Positions 31,508-36,589 of a stretch of DNA of 36,589 nt are shown piece by piece; the stretch's first letter is position 1; each line of letters begins with the position of its first letter. Below the pieces are notes generated by a model. It was not told the DNA's origin. It saw nothing but the letters and a program-made list of their open reading frames with translations, and searched no databases. The stretch is taken from positions 1 through 36,589 of the forward strand of contig CAZHPR010000008.1 of the NCBI GenBank assembly GCA_964534305.1. The letters run 5' to 3'. Source of the DNA: CAZHPR01 sp964534305. GTDB taxonomy: Bacteria; Patescibacteriota; Minisyncoccia; Phycocordibacterales; WO2-35-19. Made by a program: the position numbers and the translations under genes.

Positions 31508-31816
31508 TTAGACGGGCGGCTTTATTGCGTTAGGCGTCACATCCCGGCGCACTACCGCCATCATGTGCGCCGCACCGTCAGCGAATTTCACCGGCCCCAG
31601 GCAGTGCGACAGACGTTCGGTCAGCCCCGACTTCATCGGCATGGTCAGCATCGCCACGCGCCCGAGTAGGTCGGCGAGTTCATCGAAGCCGGAAAGCTCG
31701 CTGGCGAAGTTCAGCGCCGCCTCGAACGCCTCGTCTTCGTCGTCCGGGAACTTATCCGGGTAGCACGCCTGTAAAAGCTCGAACATCTCAAGGTCATCTA
31801 GTGGTCGCGTTTTCAT
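31508..31816 (-). CDS. Small acidic phage protein, gene of cassette 1
   Basis: 102 residues (MKTRPLDDLEMFELLQACYP...). Two ATGs are possible: AAGGAG directly abuts the one at 31822, so the second at 31814-31816, six bases away, is preferred. The protein is helical and acidic (KFPDDEDEAFEAALNFASEL) and unrecognised. The C-terminus TPNAIKPPV is encoded across a GTTAGGC box (31529-31535), that is, the gene reads out of its cassette on the left. The attC to its right is site A. Confidence 0.7.
   Translation of the reverse strand: MKTRPLDDLEMFELLQACYPDKFPDDEDEAFEAALNFASELSGFDELADLLGRVAMLTMPMKSGLTERLSHCLGPVKFADGAAHMMAVVRRDVTPNAIKPPV
31529..31535 (+). other. Leftmost integron core box (partial attC or attI-like)
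   Basis: GTTAGGC fits GTTRRRY, and the preceding CGGCTTTATTGC (31517-31528) resembles the L' half of an attC. I see no matching R''/L'' half to the left, so this is either an attC remnant or a site acting as attI at which the first cassette entered. Confidence 0.5.
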
Positions 31817-31839
31817 CTTCATCTCCTTTGTCCAGTGCC

Positions 31840-31908
31840 GCCGAACACGGCGTTCAACGCGGACCTTCGCAAGCTGCGCTTGCTCGGCCCGTTAACTCAG
31901 CGTTAGGT
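31840..31908 (+). other. attC site A (69 bases)
   Basis: R'' GCCGAAC, L'' TTCAACG, a central hairpin around CTTCGCAAGCTGCGCTTG, L' CGTTAA, R' GTTAGGT. L'' has one extra base (C) compared with L', the extrahelical base that sets attC strand polarity. The R'' box has a G in place of T. Confidence 0.75.
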
Positions 31909-32096
31909 GTCGCGTTCCATTCGGTCGGCTCCCACCATTCTTCAGTTTCGTACTCGTCGCGGTCATCGTTCTCGCGCCAGCCCACATATACCCAGACGCC
32001 GAAATCGAACCATGTCACGCGCTCAACGCCGTCTGCGTCGCGTGCGTGAATCCGTTTGCCATCGCGCGGTGCGGTATGAATCGGTTGCCATGCCAT
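31854..32096 (-). CDS. DUF551-like small phage protein, gene of cassette 2
   Basis: 80 residues from the ATG at 32094-32096 (GTG at 32105 is the alternative). MAWQPIHTAPRDGKRI followed by Trp-rich strands (VTWFDFGVWVYVGW, EEWWEPTEW) is the DUF551-type pattern common in phages. Its Shine-Dalgarno-like AGGTGA lies in the GTTAGGTGAC end of attC-B. After EWNATPN the reading frame leaves the cassette and runs through attC-A, giving the tail NAELTGRASAACEGPR, so the C-terminus is set by the neighbouring cassette. Function unknown. Confidence 0.75.
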   Translation of the reverse strand: MAWQPIHTAPRDGKRIHARDADGVERVTWFDFGVWVYVGWRENDDRDEYETEEWWEPTEWNATPNAELTGRASAACEGPR

Positions 32097-32103
32097 TTGC
32101 GTC

Positions 32104-32193
32104 ACCTAACAATTCGTTCAAGCCGAGTCCGCTTCGCGGTCTCGGGTGTACCCGTATCGGCTCGGGCGGGCCGGCTTAACTCAGGCGTTAGCG
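32104..32193 (+). other. attC site B (90 bases)
   Basis: R'' ACCTAAC, spacer AATTCG, L'' TTCAAGCCG, variable stem, L' CGGCTTAA, spacer CTCAGGC, R' GTTAGCG. This is nearly the arrangement of the aadA1 59-base element, in the same strand polarity. The extra C in L'' versus L' is present. The left end pairs with the GTTAGGT of site A, not with its own right end. Confidence 0.9.
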
Positions 32194-32432
32194 CCGCTCA
32201 TCGCATGGTCGATTGCTTGATCCAAATCGTCCGGCACACCGGAATCATTCGGCTCAAGTACCGGGTCAAACCAAAGTTCGCGCATGCTGTCATTGGCAAA
32301 TCGGAAATGCTCTCGCAGCCACCTGTACCGCTCGGCGTCCTTGCGCAGTGCGTCGCGCGTGGCAACTGCGCAGCGCCGGCAATCGCAGTCGGCGACCGGC
32401 GGTTCGTTTGGTTCGTGCTCTCCAAGCTCCAT
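32181..32432 (-). CDS. Small phage protein, gene of cassette 3
   Basis: 83 residues. AAGGAG lies 7 bases before the ATG and is within the cassette. MELGEHEPNEPP, then CDCRRC (possible metal site), DALRKDAERYRWLREHFRF and a closing LDQAIDHAM are typical of small phage accessory proteins with the DAERYRWLRE motif. The last residues SGANA and the TGA come from attC-B. Function unknown. Confidence 0.7.
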   Translation of the reverse strand: MELGEHEPNEPPVADCDCRRCAVATRDALRKDAERYRWLREHFRFANDSMRELWFDPVLEPNDSGVPDDLDQAIDHAMSGANA

Positions 32433-32451
32433 CTCTTCGCTCCTTGTCGTG

Positions 32452-32539
32452 CGCTAACAACTCATTTGAGCCGAGGCCGCTTCATTGGCTCGGCGGTTCT
32501 ATTCACTCGCAGCGGCCCGGCTCAATTCGGGCGTTAGCC
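32452..32539 (+). other. attC site C (88 bases)
   Basis: R'' CGCTAAC, spacer AACTCA, L'' TTTGAGCCG, long imperfect stem, L' CGGCTCAA, spacer TTCGGGC, R' GTTAGCC. One extra T in L'' is the extrahelical base. The left end complements GTTAGCGC at 32187. Confidence 0.85.
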
Positions 32540-32540
32540 A

Positions 32541-32810
32541 TCAGTAATCCTCGCATCCAGTCGCTTGCCCGTAGTCCAGAAGTCCGAGCATTACGCCGGC
32601 CTGAGCGGCTCCGTAGCCTTCTTCGCGGTACGCTCTCACGGTTTCGGCGCTGGTGCTTCCAATGCCGTGCCGCTGCTCCCACTCAACTATCTGTAGCAGC
32701 GTTCCCCATCCAATCCGCCCCGGCGTGTATTTCGGGTAGTCGGCAAACAGCTCGTCGGACTCATGGCTAACATTTACGTCAACCGGACCTTGCGCAATAG
32801 GCGTTGTCAT
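32541..32810 (-). CDS. Small phage protein, gene of cassette 4, starting inside attC-D
   Basis: 89 residues. AGGAGA sits 7 bases before the ATG at 32808-32810, and both lie in the central loop of attC-D, so the attC supplies the ribosome-binding site, start codon and first residues (MTTPIAQGPVDVNVSHES). The body (YTPGRIGWGTLLQIVEWEQR, TVRAYREEGYGAAQAGVMLG) is a compact helical protein with no known family to me. The TGA falls two bases right of the GTTAGCC box. Confidence 0.7.
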   Translation of the reverse strand: MTTPIAQGPVDVNVSHESDELFADYPKYTPGRIGWGTLLQIVEWEQRHGIGSTSAETVRAYREEGYGAAQAGVMLGLLDYGQATGCEDY

Positions 32811-32858
32811 TTCGTTGTCTCCTATGCCGGCGCAAGGCCGGTTACGTCAGCGTTGGGC
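32765..32858 (+). other. attC site D (94 bases)
   Basis: R'' GGCTAAC, L'' TCAACCGG, stem CCTTGCGC/GCGCAAGG, a longer loop with ATAGG/CCTAT, L' CCGGTTA, R' GTTGGGC. L'' has the extra C. Its loop carries the start of the cassette 4 gene and its right half the stop of the cassette 5 gene. Confidence 0.85.
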
Positions 32859-33040
32859 GGCACAATTTCAGCCCAGTGCGTAGGCTCTCCGTATATCGAG
32901 TACCAGCACCAGTTTCCGTCGTAGTCCTTATCCCACTTAAGAACCTGTAGAGGATGACTTTGAGGTGGGCAATCAGGGCACCATGTTGCGTAGTATCCCT
33001 TCTTTATCGGATGTTCTTTCTTGGCGTCTTTCCAGTCCAT
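32822..33040 (-). CDS. Small Trp/Cys-rich protein, gene of cassette 5
   Basis: 72 residues from the ATG at 33038-33040, preceded by AAAGGA at 7 bases; a longer opening to 33064 would run into attC-E. MDWKDAKKEHPIKKGYYATW, CPDCPP (possible zinc knuckle), VLKWDKDYDGNWCWYSIYGE, then THWAEIVPPNA. The end resembles DUF551-like proteins (xxTHWAEIxPP), so it may be a related fold. The tail DVTGLAPA and TAG are encoded by attC-D of the adjacent cassette. Confidence 0.7.
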   Translation of the reverse strand: MDWKDAKKEHPIKKGYYATWCPDCPPQSHPLQVLKWDKDYDGNWCWYSIYGEPTHWAEIVPPNADVTGLAPA

Positions 33041-33055
33041 CTCAGTCCTTTCCGC

Positions 33056-33114
33056 GCCCAACAAGGCACTCCAGCGGGACAGCCTACGGCTGCCCCTGAG
33101 TTTTCACGTTAGCC
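33056..33114 (+). other. attC site E (59 bases)
   Basis: R'' GCCCAAC, L'' around CTCCAG, stem with CAGCC-TAC-GGCTG, L' around CTGAG, R' GTTAGCC. It is 59 bases long. The extra C in CTCCAG versus CTGAG marks polarity. The left end complements GTTGGGC at 32852. The right end opens toward the Mom-like gene, after which no further attC is seen. Confidence 0.8.
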
Positions 33115-33800
33115 GTCAAAGCCCGCACTGCCCGCTTTGATATTGGCCGCACAAACCGCTTTTTGCCGGGCAGTTTCTCTTCCTTGTAGCCGAGTGCTTC
33201 AATCTCAGCCTTTCGCAGCCCCTTCCGTCCGGAATGGAAAGCTCTGCGCGCTACGGTCGTGCCGTCTGGCGCCCGGTACGTCCTAACTTCCTCGCTCTTG
33301 CCGTGGTAAATCCAACTCGCTGCGCGATACACCCCGCCTTTGTGTCCGGCGTTTGGGTCTGCGTAGCTCACCAGCGCGTCCGGATTCTCCAGCTTCACAA
33401 CCACCTTCACCGCCGCGCTTATCGCCTGCGTAAGCAGGTTCTTTTCGTGGCCGTCAGGTGCCCAGAGTCGCGATAGTTCCCACACGTTGCCGGGCCACCC
33501 AAGAACGAACTTCGCTATGTTCTTGTTTGCCGGAATCGACCAGACCACTATCGCGTCACCGAACTGCACATAGTGGCTTTTGCCACTCGGCACGCTTCTG
33601 GTGTAGTGGTTGCGCCGTATGGTGTCAGCAGCAGCAGCCCTGTCGCCGCCGAGCAATATCCGGCTAACCCGCTCTGCTTTCCTATCAGCATCTATCTCGG
33701 CCTGGTCGTACAACGGCTCCCACCCTTCGGCGGGCGTGTAGCCTTCCATTGGCTTGATGACGCTCTCGTTGTTGCGGTATCGGTAGAGGACTGGATTCAT
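33084..33800 (-). CDS. Mom-like GNAT-fold DNA-modification protein
   Basis: 238 residues. Residues 1-45 are a module shared with the gene at 35652 (LYRYRNNESVIKPMEGYTP, EGWEPLY). The rest resembles phage Mu Mom-type proteins, which hypermodify adenine in phage DNA to evade restriction: NHYTRSVPSGKSHYVQFGD, VWELSRLWAPDGHEKNLLTQ, and especially ALVSYADPNAGHKGGVYRAA followed by SWIYHGKS. The final KKRFVRPISKRAVRAL also fits. AAGGAG precedes the ATG, which overlaps the upstream stop (ATGA). The last residues TANVKTQGQP and the stop lie in attC-E. Mom needs a target-site context and possibly other factors; none are visible here. Confidence 0.7.
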   Translation of the reverse strand: MNPVLYRYRNNESVIKPMEGYTPAEGWEPLYDQAEIDADRKAERVSRILLGGDRAAAADTIRRNHYTRSVPSGKSHYVQFGDAIVVWSIPANKNIAKFVLGWPGNVWELSRLWAPDGHEKNLLTQAISAAVKVVVKLENPDALVSYADPNAGHKGGVYRAASWIYHGKSEEVRTYRAPDGTTVARRAFHSGRKGLRKAEIEALGYKEEKLPGKKRFVRPISKRAVRALTANVKTQGQP

Positions 33801-34708
33801 GCTGCCACTCCTTTCGCCTTGGCGGGGTCTACAAAATAGCTCTTGTGCTCACGCAGAAGCCGGAGCGATCTGTCATCGTGTGCGTGCCACAGTTGCAATC
33901 CCCTTGCTCGCAGGTTTTCTTCGATCTCGTTCAGCCCTTTTTTCCCAATGCCGGGCCATTTCTTTATCTCCTGCCGGCTAAACATCAAAAGATGCCGCAC
34001 GGTGAAGGGCGGTTCAATGTCATAAGTGCCGTCTGTATGGCGAAACGAATCAAACTCGGCGCGCAGCACATTCGCTGTTCGCGTTGACAAATCGGCGATG
34101 AATATCTCAAGCGGGAAGTCGTGCGGGTGGATTTTTCTTCGGTTGATTAATTTCAGCAACTCGTCCCGCTCTGCCTTGAGCGCGGAAGCCTCTGGCGCGT
34201 CGTGCCAAGCTGGGGCGGGTGGGATCGCTTCACAAACCTTGAGCCAAAAGTCATCAAGGCTTGAGCCATCGACGAACGCATAGCTCGATTTTTCCGGGTC
34301 GCTGCGGTGCCGGTATGTTGTTGCAGTGCGATGGGCGATGGCCCGGAATTGCTCAAGCGTGATCGGCTCTTTTTGCCCCGCCAGTTCAGCCCGCAGATTG
34401 GTGACGGTGAGTTCATAAGCCGTCAATTCCTGCGCATGGCGGGCCTGCATGTTTGCGATGGTGATGTCTTGCGCGAGTAGCTCTTGGGCGTGGCGGTCGT
34501 CAGTTTCTGCCTTGGGTGCTGGGTCAAGGCCTGTAATACGGCCTGTAATACGGCCTGTAATGCTGGCGTCCGGGCAGGTTGTAAATTCGTGGCGCAGCGC
34601 TTCCATCCATTCCTGCATCGCGCCGTCGCGGTGCGTCGGCAGTACAGTCGTGTCCCATGCGTCAAGTAGTCGCTCAAGTGTGTGATTTTCAATTGGCGTG
34701 GTTGTCAT
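33797..34708 (-). CDS. Phage protein with RNA polymerase alpha-CTD-like domain
   Basis: 303 residues from the second ATG of the pair at 34711/34708, preceded by AGGAAGGGG; a longer opening to 34738 is unlikely. The N-terminal part is helical with a coiled coil (HAQELTAYELTVTNLRAELA) and a phage-typical segment (QFRAIAHRTATTYRH, SSLDDFWLKVCEAIPPAPAW). About the last 100 residues match the helix-hairpin-helix fold of RNA polymerase alpha CTD: LSTRTANVLRAEFDS, FTVRHLLMFSRQEIKKWPGI, GKKGLNEIEENLRARGLQL. It may bind UP-element-like DNA or mimic alpha to redirect host transcription. ATGA overlap with the Mom-like gene. Contains a 12-bp tandem repeat. Confidence 0.7.
   Translation of the reverse strand: MTTTPIENHTLERLLDAWDTTVLPTHRDGAMQEWMEALRHEFTTCPDASITGRITGRITGLDPAPKAETDDRHAQELLAQDITIANMQARHAQELTAYELTVTNLRAELAGQKEPITLEQFRAIAHRTATTYRHRSDPEKSSYAFVDGSSLDDFWLKVCEAIPPAPAWHDAPEASALKAERDELLKLINRRKIHPHDFPLEIFIADLSTRTANVLRAEFDSFRHTDGTYDIEPPFTVRHLLMFSRQEIKKWPGIGKKGLNEIEENLRARGLQLWHAHDDRSLRLLREHKSYFVDPAKAKGVAA
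34528..34561. repeat. 12-bp tandem repeat within a coding region
   Basis: GGCCTGTAATAC repeated 2.8 times. In the minus-strand protein this encodes ITGRITGRITG, four codons per unit, so slippage would change length without shifting the frame. Confidence 0.85.
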
Positions 34709-34748
34709 CATTTCCCCTTCCTGATTGCATCGGCACATTCTTGATTGA

Positions 34749-34946
34749 TCATGATTCCCTCGCTTTCAGCATTGCGTCCGCATAGTAATACGCAGACTTC
34801 ATCATGTCGAAGTTTGGTTCGGCTCTGTGAATTGGAATCAGCGCTTGCATCGCTTTTGCTGCGAAGTAGTCTCGCAACGTCATGCCGTTGTGACCATCGT
34901 TAGCATGGTCTCGTGGGAACGCGGGTAAGTCTGTAGTGTTAATCAT
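34749..34946 (-). CDS. Small phage protein (GMTLRDYFAAKAMQ type)
   Basis: 65 residues. LPAFPRDHANDGHNGMTLRD then YFAAKAMQALI and a closing SAYYYADAMLKARES is a pattern common among small phage proteins of Pseudomonadota; function unknown. ATG overlaps the preceding stop (ATGA). Confidence 0.75.
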   Translation of the reverse strand: MINTTDLPAFPRDHANDGHNGMTLRDYFAAKAMQALIPIHRAEPNFDMMKSAYYYADAMLKARES

Positions 34947-35353
34947 ACTGCACCGCCTTCCTGCCCGGCCTTCTTGCGCGCCAGGTACTCGCGCACCTGG
35001 TTGAAATAAGTTTCGTGCGTTTGCGCCGGGTCGTGCAAAAGCTCGTAGATGTAGCCGCTGTCAGGACCGCCAGACACGCCTCGGGTGAGTTCGCCTCGAT
35101 CTGCACGCAGGCTGATATTCATCAGGGCGCTGGCCATATCGCTGAGCGTGTCGGCGTCAAGTTGCAGGGTCAGGCGGTAGGCGCGGATCGGAGCTTTAGG
35201 CCTTGCTTGATTTGCTTTGTGCCGGGCGATGTACGCATCAAGATTGTCCATTGCCTGCATGTCTGAATCCGACCAGCCGTGGTCAGAGACAAAATTGCCA
35301 AGGGCTTCTGCCGCCGCTTCGGCAACATCAATGGGGATGGTGATCGTGGTCAT
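34943..35353 (-). CDS. Small phage protein, function unknown
   Basis: 136 residues. MTTITIPIDVAEAAAEALGN resembles the start of the neighbouring gene at 35350 (MTTITIDRELLEQALEALDN), suggesting a shared N-terminal helix-forming module. The middle (YRLTLQLDADTLSDMASALM) is strand-helix; the end (QVREYLARKKAGQEGG) is charged. AAGGAG lies 9 bases before the ATG, which overlaps the upstream stop (ATGA). Confidence 0.65.
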   Translation of the reverse strand: MTTITIPIDVAEAAAEALGNFVSDHGWSDSDMQAMDNLDAYIARHKANQARPKAPIRAYRLTLQLDADTLSDMASALMNISLRADRGELTRGVSGGPDSGYIYELLHDPAQTHETYFNQVREYLARKKAGQEGGAV

Positions 35354-35655
35354 GTGCTTTCTCCTTCCGCCTTGGTGTCCTGCGGGATCGGGCCGTACCA
35401 GCGTGCGGCACTCCCCTTCAAAAACTTGATCGATGGCTCACTGATCGAATACACGCCAATTCCTTCATAACTATTTCGCACCCACCATCCCGGCTCAGTC
35501 GGCGCGTCGTGCCATGCCGGGGTGGCTGAAGGCTTCGCCAGTTCGGCGCGGATGGCGTCAGCCAGTTCTTTATCCCGCCACGGCGGGTGCGGAATGTTGT
35601 CCAGCGCTTCAAGCGCCTGTTCAAGCAGTTCCCTGTCAATGGTGATAGTGGTCAT
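35350..35655 (-). CDS. Small phage protein, paralogue of 36146-36472
   Basis: 101 residues. N-terminal helix (RELLEQALEALDNIP), RAELAKPSATPAWHDAPT, and a closing ARWYGPIPQD. The same three elements in the same order occur in the gene at 36146-36472, with a 54-bp stretch identical at DNA level. The segment between PT and WYGPIP is unrelated in sequence (PGWWVRNSYEGIGVYSI here), so the two are module variants. ATGA overlap at both ends. Function unknown. Confidence 0.65.
   Translation of the reverse strand: MTTITIDRELLEQALEALDNIPHPPWRDKELADAIRAELAKPSATPAWHDAPTEPGWWVRNSYEGIGVYSISEPSIKFLKGSAARWYGPIPQDTKAEGEST
35498..35551. repeat. 54-bp exact direct repeat, copy 1
   Basis: Identical base for base with 36281-36334, 783 bp away. 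It encodes the LRAELAKPSATPAWHDAPT module of two paralogous leftward genes. Identity over 54 bases including third positions, with diverged flanks, points to recent copying or recombination. A degraded third copy (GGCGCGTCGTGCCA and onward) lies near 34188-34215. Confidence 0.9.
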
Positions 35656-36146
35656 TTGGCATCCTTCATTACTGCGTCGATAGCATCGCGCAAAGTGCTC
35701 GCAGATTTGTTTATGTCTTTCTTGCCATCCTCGGCCTCAATTAATACTGGACCTTTTGAGCCAGATCGGTATCTGAAGACGCCGAAATTCCCTGACTCCT
35801 CGATGTAATCAATCCGCTCCGCATCCTTGCGAAGGCGCTCGTTCTCAGCGATCAGCGCCGCGCAGTTTTGTAGCCGCTCCTCGGATTCGATGCGAAGCCG
35901 GGCAATCTCCGCAGCGTTGTCAAGGCGCTGCTGGCGGTACTCTGCGATGGCTATCTCGGCGGCGGCAAGCTCAGCCTCCAATTCCTTCACTCGTTCATCT
36001 GGCGCAGTTGCTTTCAGCGCGGCATTAACTGCGCTGCTAATCTGATCCTGCGAATAGAGCGGCTCCCAGCCTTCGCCCGGTGTATAGCCATCCATCACTT
36101 TGATGACGCTCTCGGTGTCTTTGTAGCGGTACAAAATCGGTTTCAT
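35652..36146 (-). CDS. Coiled-coil phage protein with LYRY N-terminal module
   Basis: 164 residues from the ATG at 36144-36146 (the one at 36149 overlaps the upstream stop and is also possible; GGAGG is 4-7 bases before). Residues 1-30 (MKPILYRYKDTESVIKVMDG, YTPGEGWEPLY) match the N-terminus of the Mom-like gene. A long coiled coil follows (VKELEAELAAAEIAIAEYRQ, ENERLRKDAERIDYIEESGN) and a short beta end (FGVFRYRSGSKGPVLIEAED). Function unknown; the module may be a common interaction tag. Confidence 0.65.
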   Translation of the reverse strand: MKPILYRYKDTESVIKVMDGYTPGEGWEPLYSQDQISSAVNAALKATAPDERVKELEAELAAAEIAIAEYRQQRLDNAAEIARLRIESEERLQNCAALIAENERLRKDAERIDYIEESGNFGVFRYRSGSKGPVLIEAEDGKKDINKSASTLRDAIDAVMKDAK

Positions 36147-36472
36147 CATTTGTCCTCCGGGATGGGGCCGTACCATTGGCCCTTTAGCTTCAAGTTCCGG
36201 TTAAGAGCCACTTGGTCGGTGACCTCGTAGGCTTGCACGTTATCTGTGATAGCTTGGCGGCACACCCACAACCCCGCACAAGTCGGCGCGTCGTGCCATG
36301 CCGGGGTGGCTGAAGGCTTCGCCAGTTCGGCGCGAAGTGATGAACATGTCGCGTCAATCTGATCTGGCTCATAGCTTGAATACCACAGACTTCCATAGTT
36401 CTGTTCAAAGCTCGTGAGCGCGTTGAGCGCCTGCTCCAGCAGGGCGCGGGGAATGGTGATTTGATCGGTCAT
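36146..36472 (-). CDS. Small phage protein, paralogue of 35350-35655
   Basis: 108 residues. MTDQITIPRALLEQALNALT, LRAELAKPSATPAWHDAPT and LKGQWYGPIPEDK are shared with 35350-35655; the intervening part (CAGLWVCRQAITDNVQAYEV) is different. A possible ribosome-binding site, GAAGGAT, lies inside the end of the upstream Gly-rich gene. Function unknown. Confidence 0.65.
   Translation of the reverse strand: MTDQITIPRALLEQALNALTSFEQNYGSLWYSSYEPDQIDATCSSLRAELAKPSATPAWHDAPTCAGLWVCRQAITDNVQAYEVTDQVALNRNLKLKGQWYGPIPEDK
36281..36334. repeat. 54-bp exact direct repeat, copy 2
   Basis: Second copy of the repeat at 35498-35551, same orientation and same coding role in the upstream paralogue. Confidence 0.9.
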
Positions 36473-36475
36473 GTC

Positions 36476-36589
36476 CTATCCTTCGCCTTCGCCATAACCG
36501 GAGCCGGAGCCATCGCCGTAGCCGTCGCCGTAGCCGGAGCCATTGCCGTAACCGGAGCCGTAGCCGGAGCCGGAGCCGGAGCCGGAGCC
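36476..36589 (-). CDS. 3' end of a gene with a Gly/Ser/Tyr repeat tail (partial)
   Basis: The last 37 codons of a leftward gene entering from the window edge: alternating Gly with Ser, Tyr, Asn, Asp or Glu (GSGSGSGSGYGSGY..., ending GYGEGEG). The DNA is a degenerate hexamer repeat (GGCTCC/GGCTAC). Such tails are disordered and used, for instance, as flexible C-termini of single-stranded DNA-binding proteins; the acidic rather than strongly hydrophobic end and the missing body prevent a call. It stops three bases before the ATG of the next gene. Confidence 0.6.
   Translation of the reverse strand, partial: GSGSGSGSGYGSGYGNGSGYGDGYGDGSGSGYGEGEG

Larger units (their letters stand above)
31529..33114 (+). 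mobile_element. Integron-type gene cassette array (five cassettes)
   Basis: Five attC sites (A-E) and a leftmost GTTAGGC box divide this stretch into cassettes cut at G^TT: 31530-31902, 31903-32187, 32188-32533, 32534-32852 and 32853-33108. Each is 256-373 bases and holds one ORF plus one attC. The boundary boxes agree across each cassette: GTTAGGTG/CACCTAAC, GTTAGCGC/GCGCTAAC, GTTAGCCAT/ATGGCTAAC, GTTGGGCG/CGCCCAAC (first cassette one mismatch), while the two ends of each attC usually disagree. That is the product of IntI-type recombination between different attC sites. No intI is present. All five ORFs are on the minus strand, opposite to the usual cassette orientation. Confidence 0.85.

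Noticed and set aside
31817..32540. Attc-like hairpins as simple terminators
   Set aside because: They lack T tracts, carry conserved box sequences at both ends, and their end boxes match across cassettes rather than within the hairpin.
36476..36589. A CRISPR-like or satellite repeat at the right edge
   Set aside because: The hexamers are degenerate, have no spacers, and read cleanly as a Gly-rich C-terminus with a stop.

Overview
The window is part of a tailed double-stranded DNA phage (or prophage-like) genome of a GC-rich Pseudomonadota host. The phage assignment rests on a P21-type lysozyme, an Rz/Rz1 spanin pair, tail-fibre and internal-virion-like genes and a giant multidomain polyvalent protein. 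The host guess (beta- or gammaproteobacterium) rests on base composition and on a 27-bp tRNA 3'-end sequence resembling a proteobacterial tRNA-Val; it is an inference. No capsid, terminase, replication or integrase gene lies in the window.

Left block (1-13522, rightward). A lysozyme gene was invaded by a leftward HNH homing endonuclease. A 5' remnant of the old lysozyme is left at the window edge, and an intact lysozyme with a differently coded 5' end follows. Then come a small coiled-coil gene, Rz with Rz1 nested in it, two adjacent structural proteins, a 1225-residue fibre, a small gene, an SGNH-hydrolase-like exported protein, a terminator, a GNAT-like protein, a protein ending in an S74-type chaperone domain, and two further virion-protein candidates. 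Most junctions are ATGA overlaps, as in a tightly packed late operon.

Middle block (13538-30475). One 5645-codon reading frame encodes a polyvalent protein: N-terminal lytic transglycosylase, pyrophosphatase-like, zinc-protease-like, GNAT-like, two ADP-ribosyltransferase-like, MuF-C/nuclease-like and ParB-like segments, and a C-terminal LPD38-like region with a membrane segment. Three other genes overlap it: two same-strand genes in the +1 frame, each with a strong ribosome-binding site, and an antisense HNH endonuclease inserted in exact codon register so that the long frame stays open.

Right block (30472-36589, leftward). A candidate attP comes first: a tRNA 3' end amid repeated GYGTATGCC sites. 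Beyond it is a leftward operon of small phage genes. Within it, 31529-33114 carries five integron-type attC sites separating small genes. The boundary boxes match across each cassette rather than within each attC, the hallmark of integron recombination. All cassette genes point opposite to the usual attC polarity. A Mom-like DNA-modification gene abuts the array, and upstream lie an RNA polymerase alpha-CTD-like protein and several module-sharing paralogues. The window ends in a Gly/Ser/Tyr-rich C-terminus.

Functionally, the left block supplies lysis and tail parts, the middle block a protein probably injected with the DNA to counter host defences, and the right block early accessory genes that appear to have been traded by site-specific recombination.
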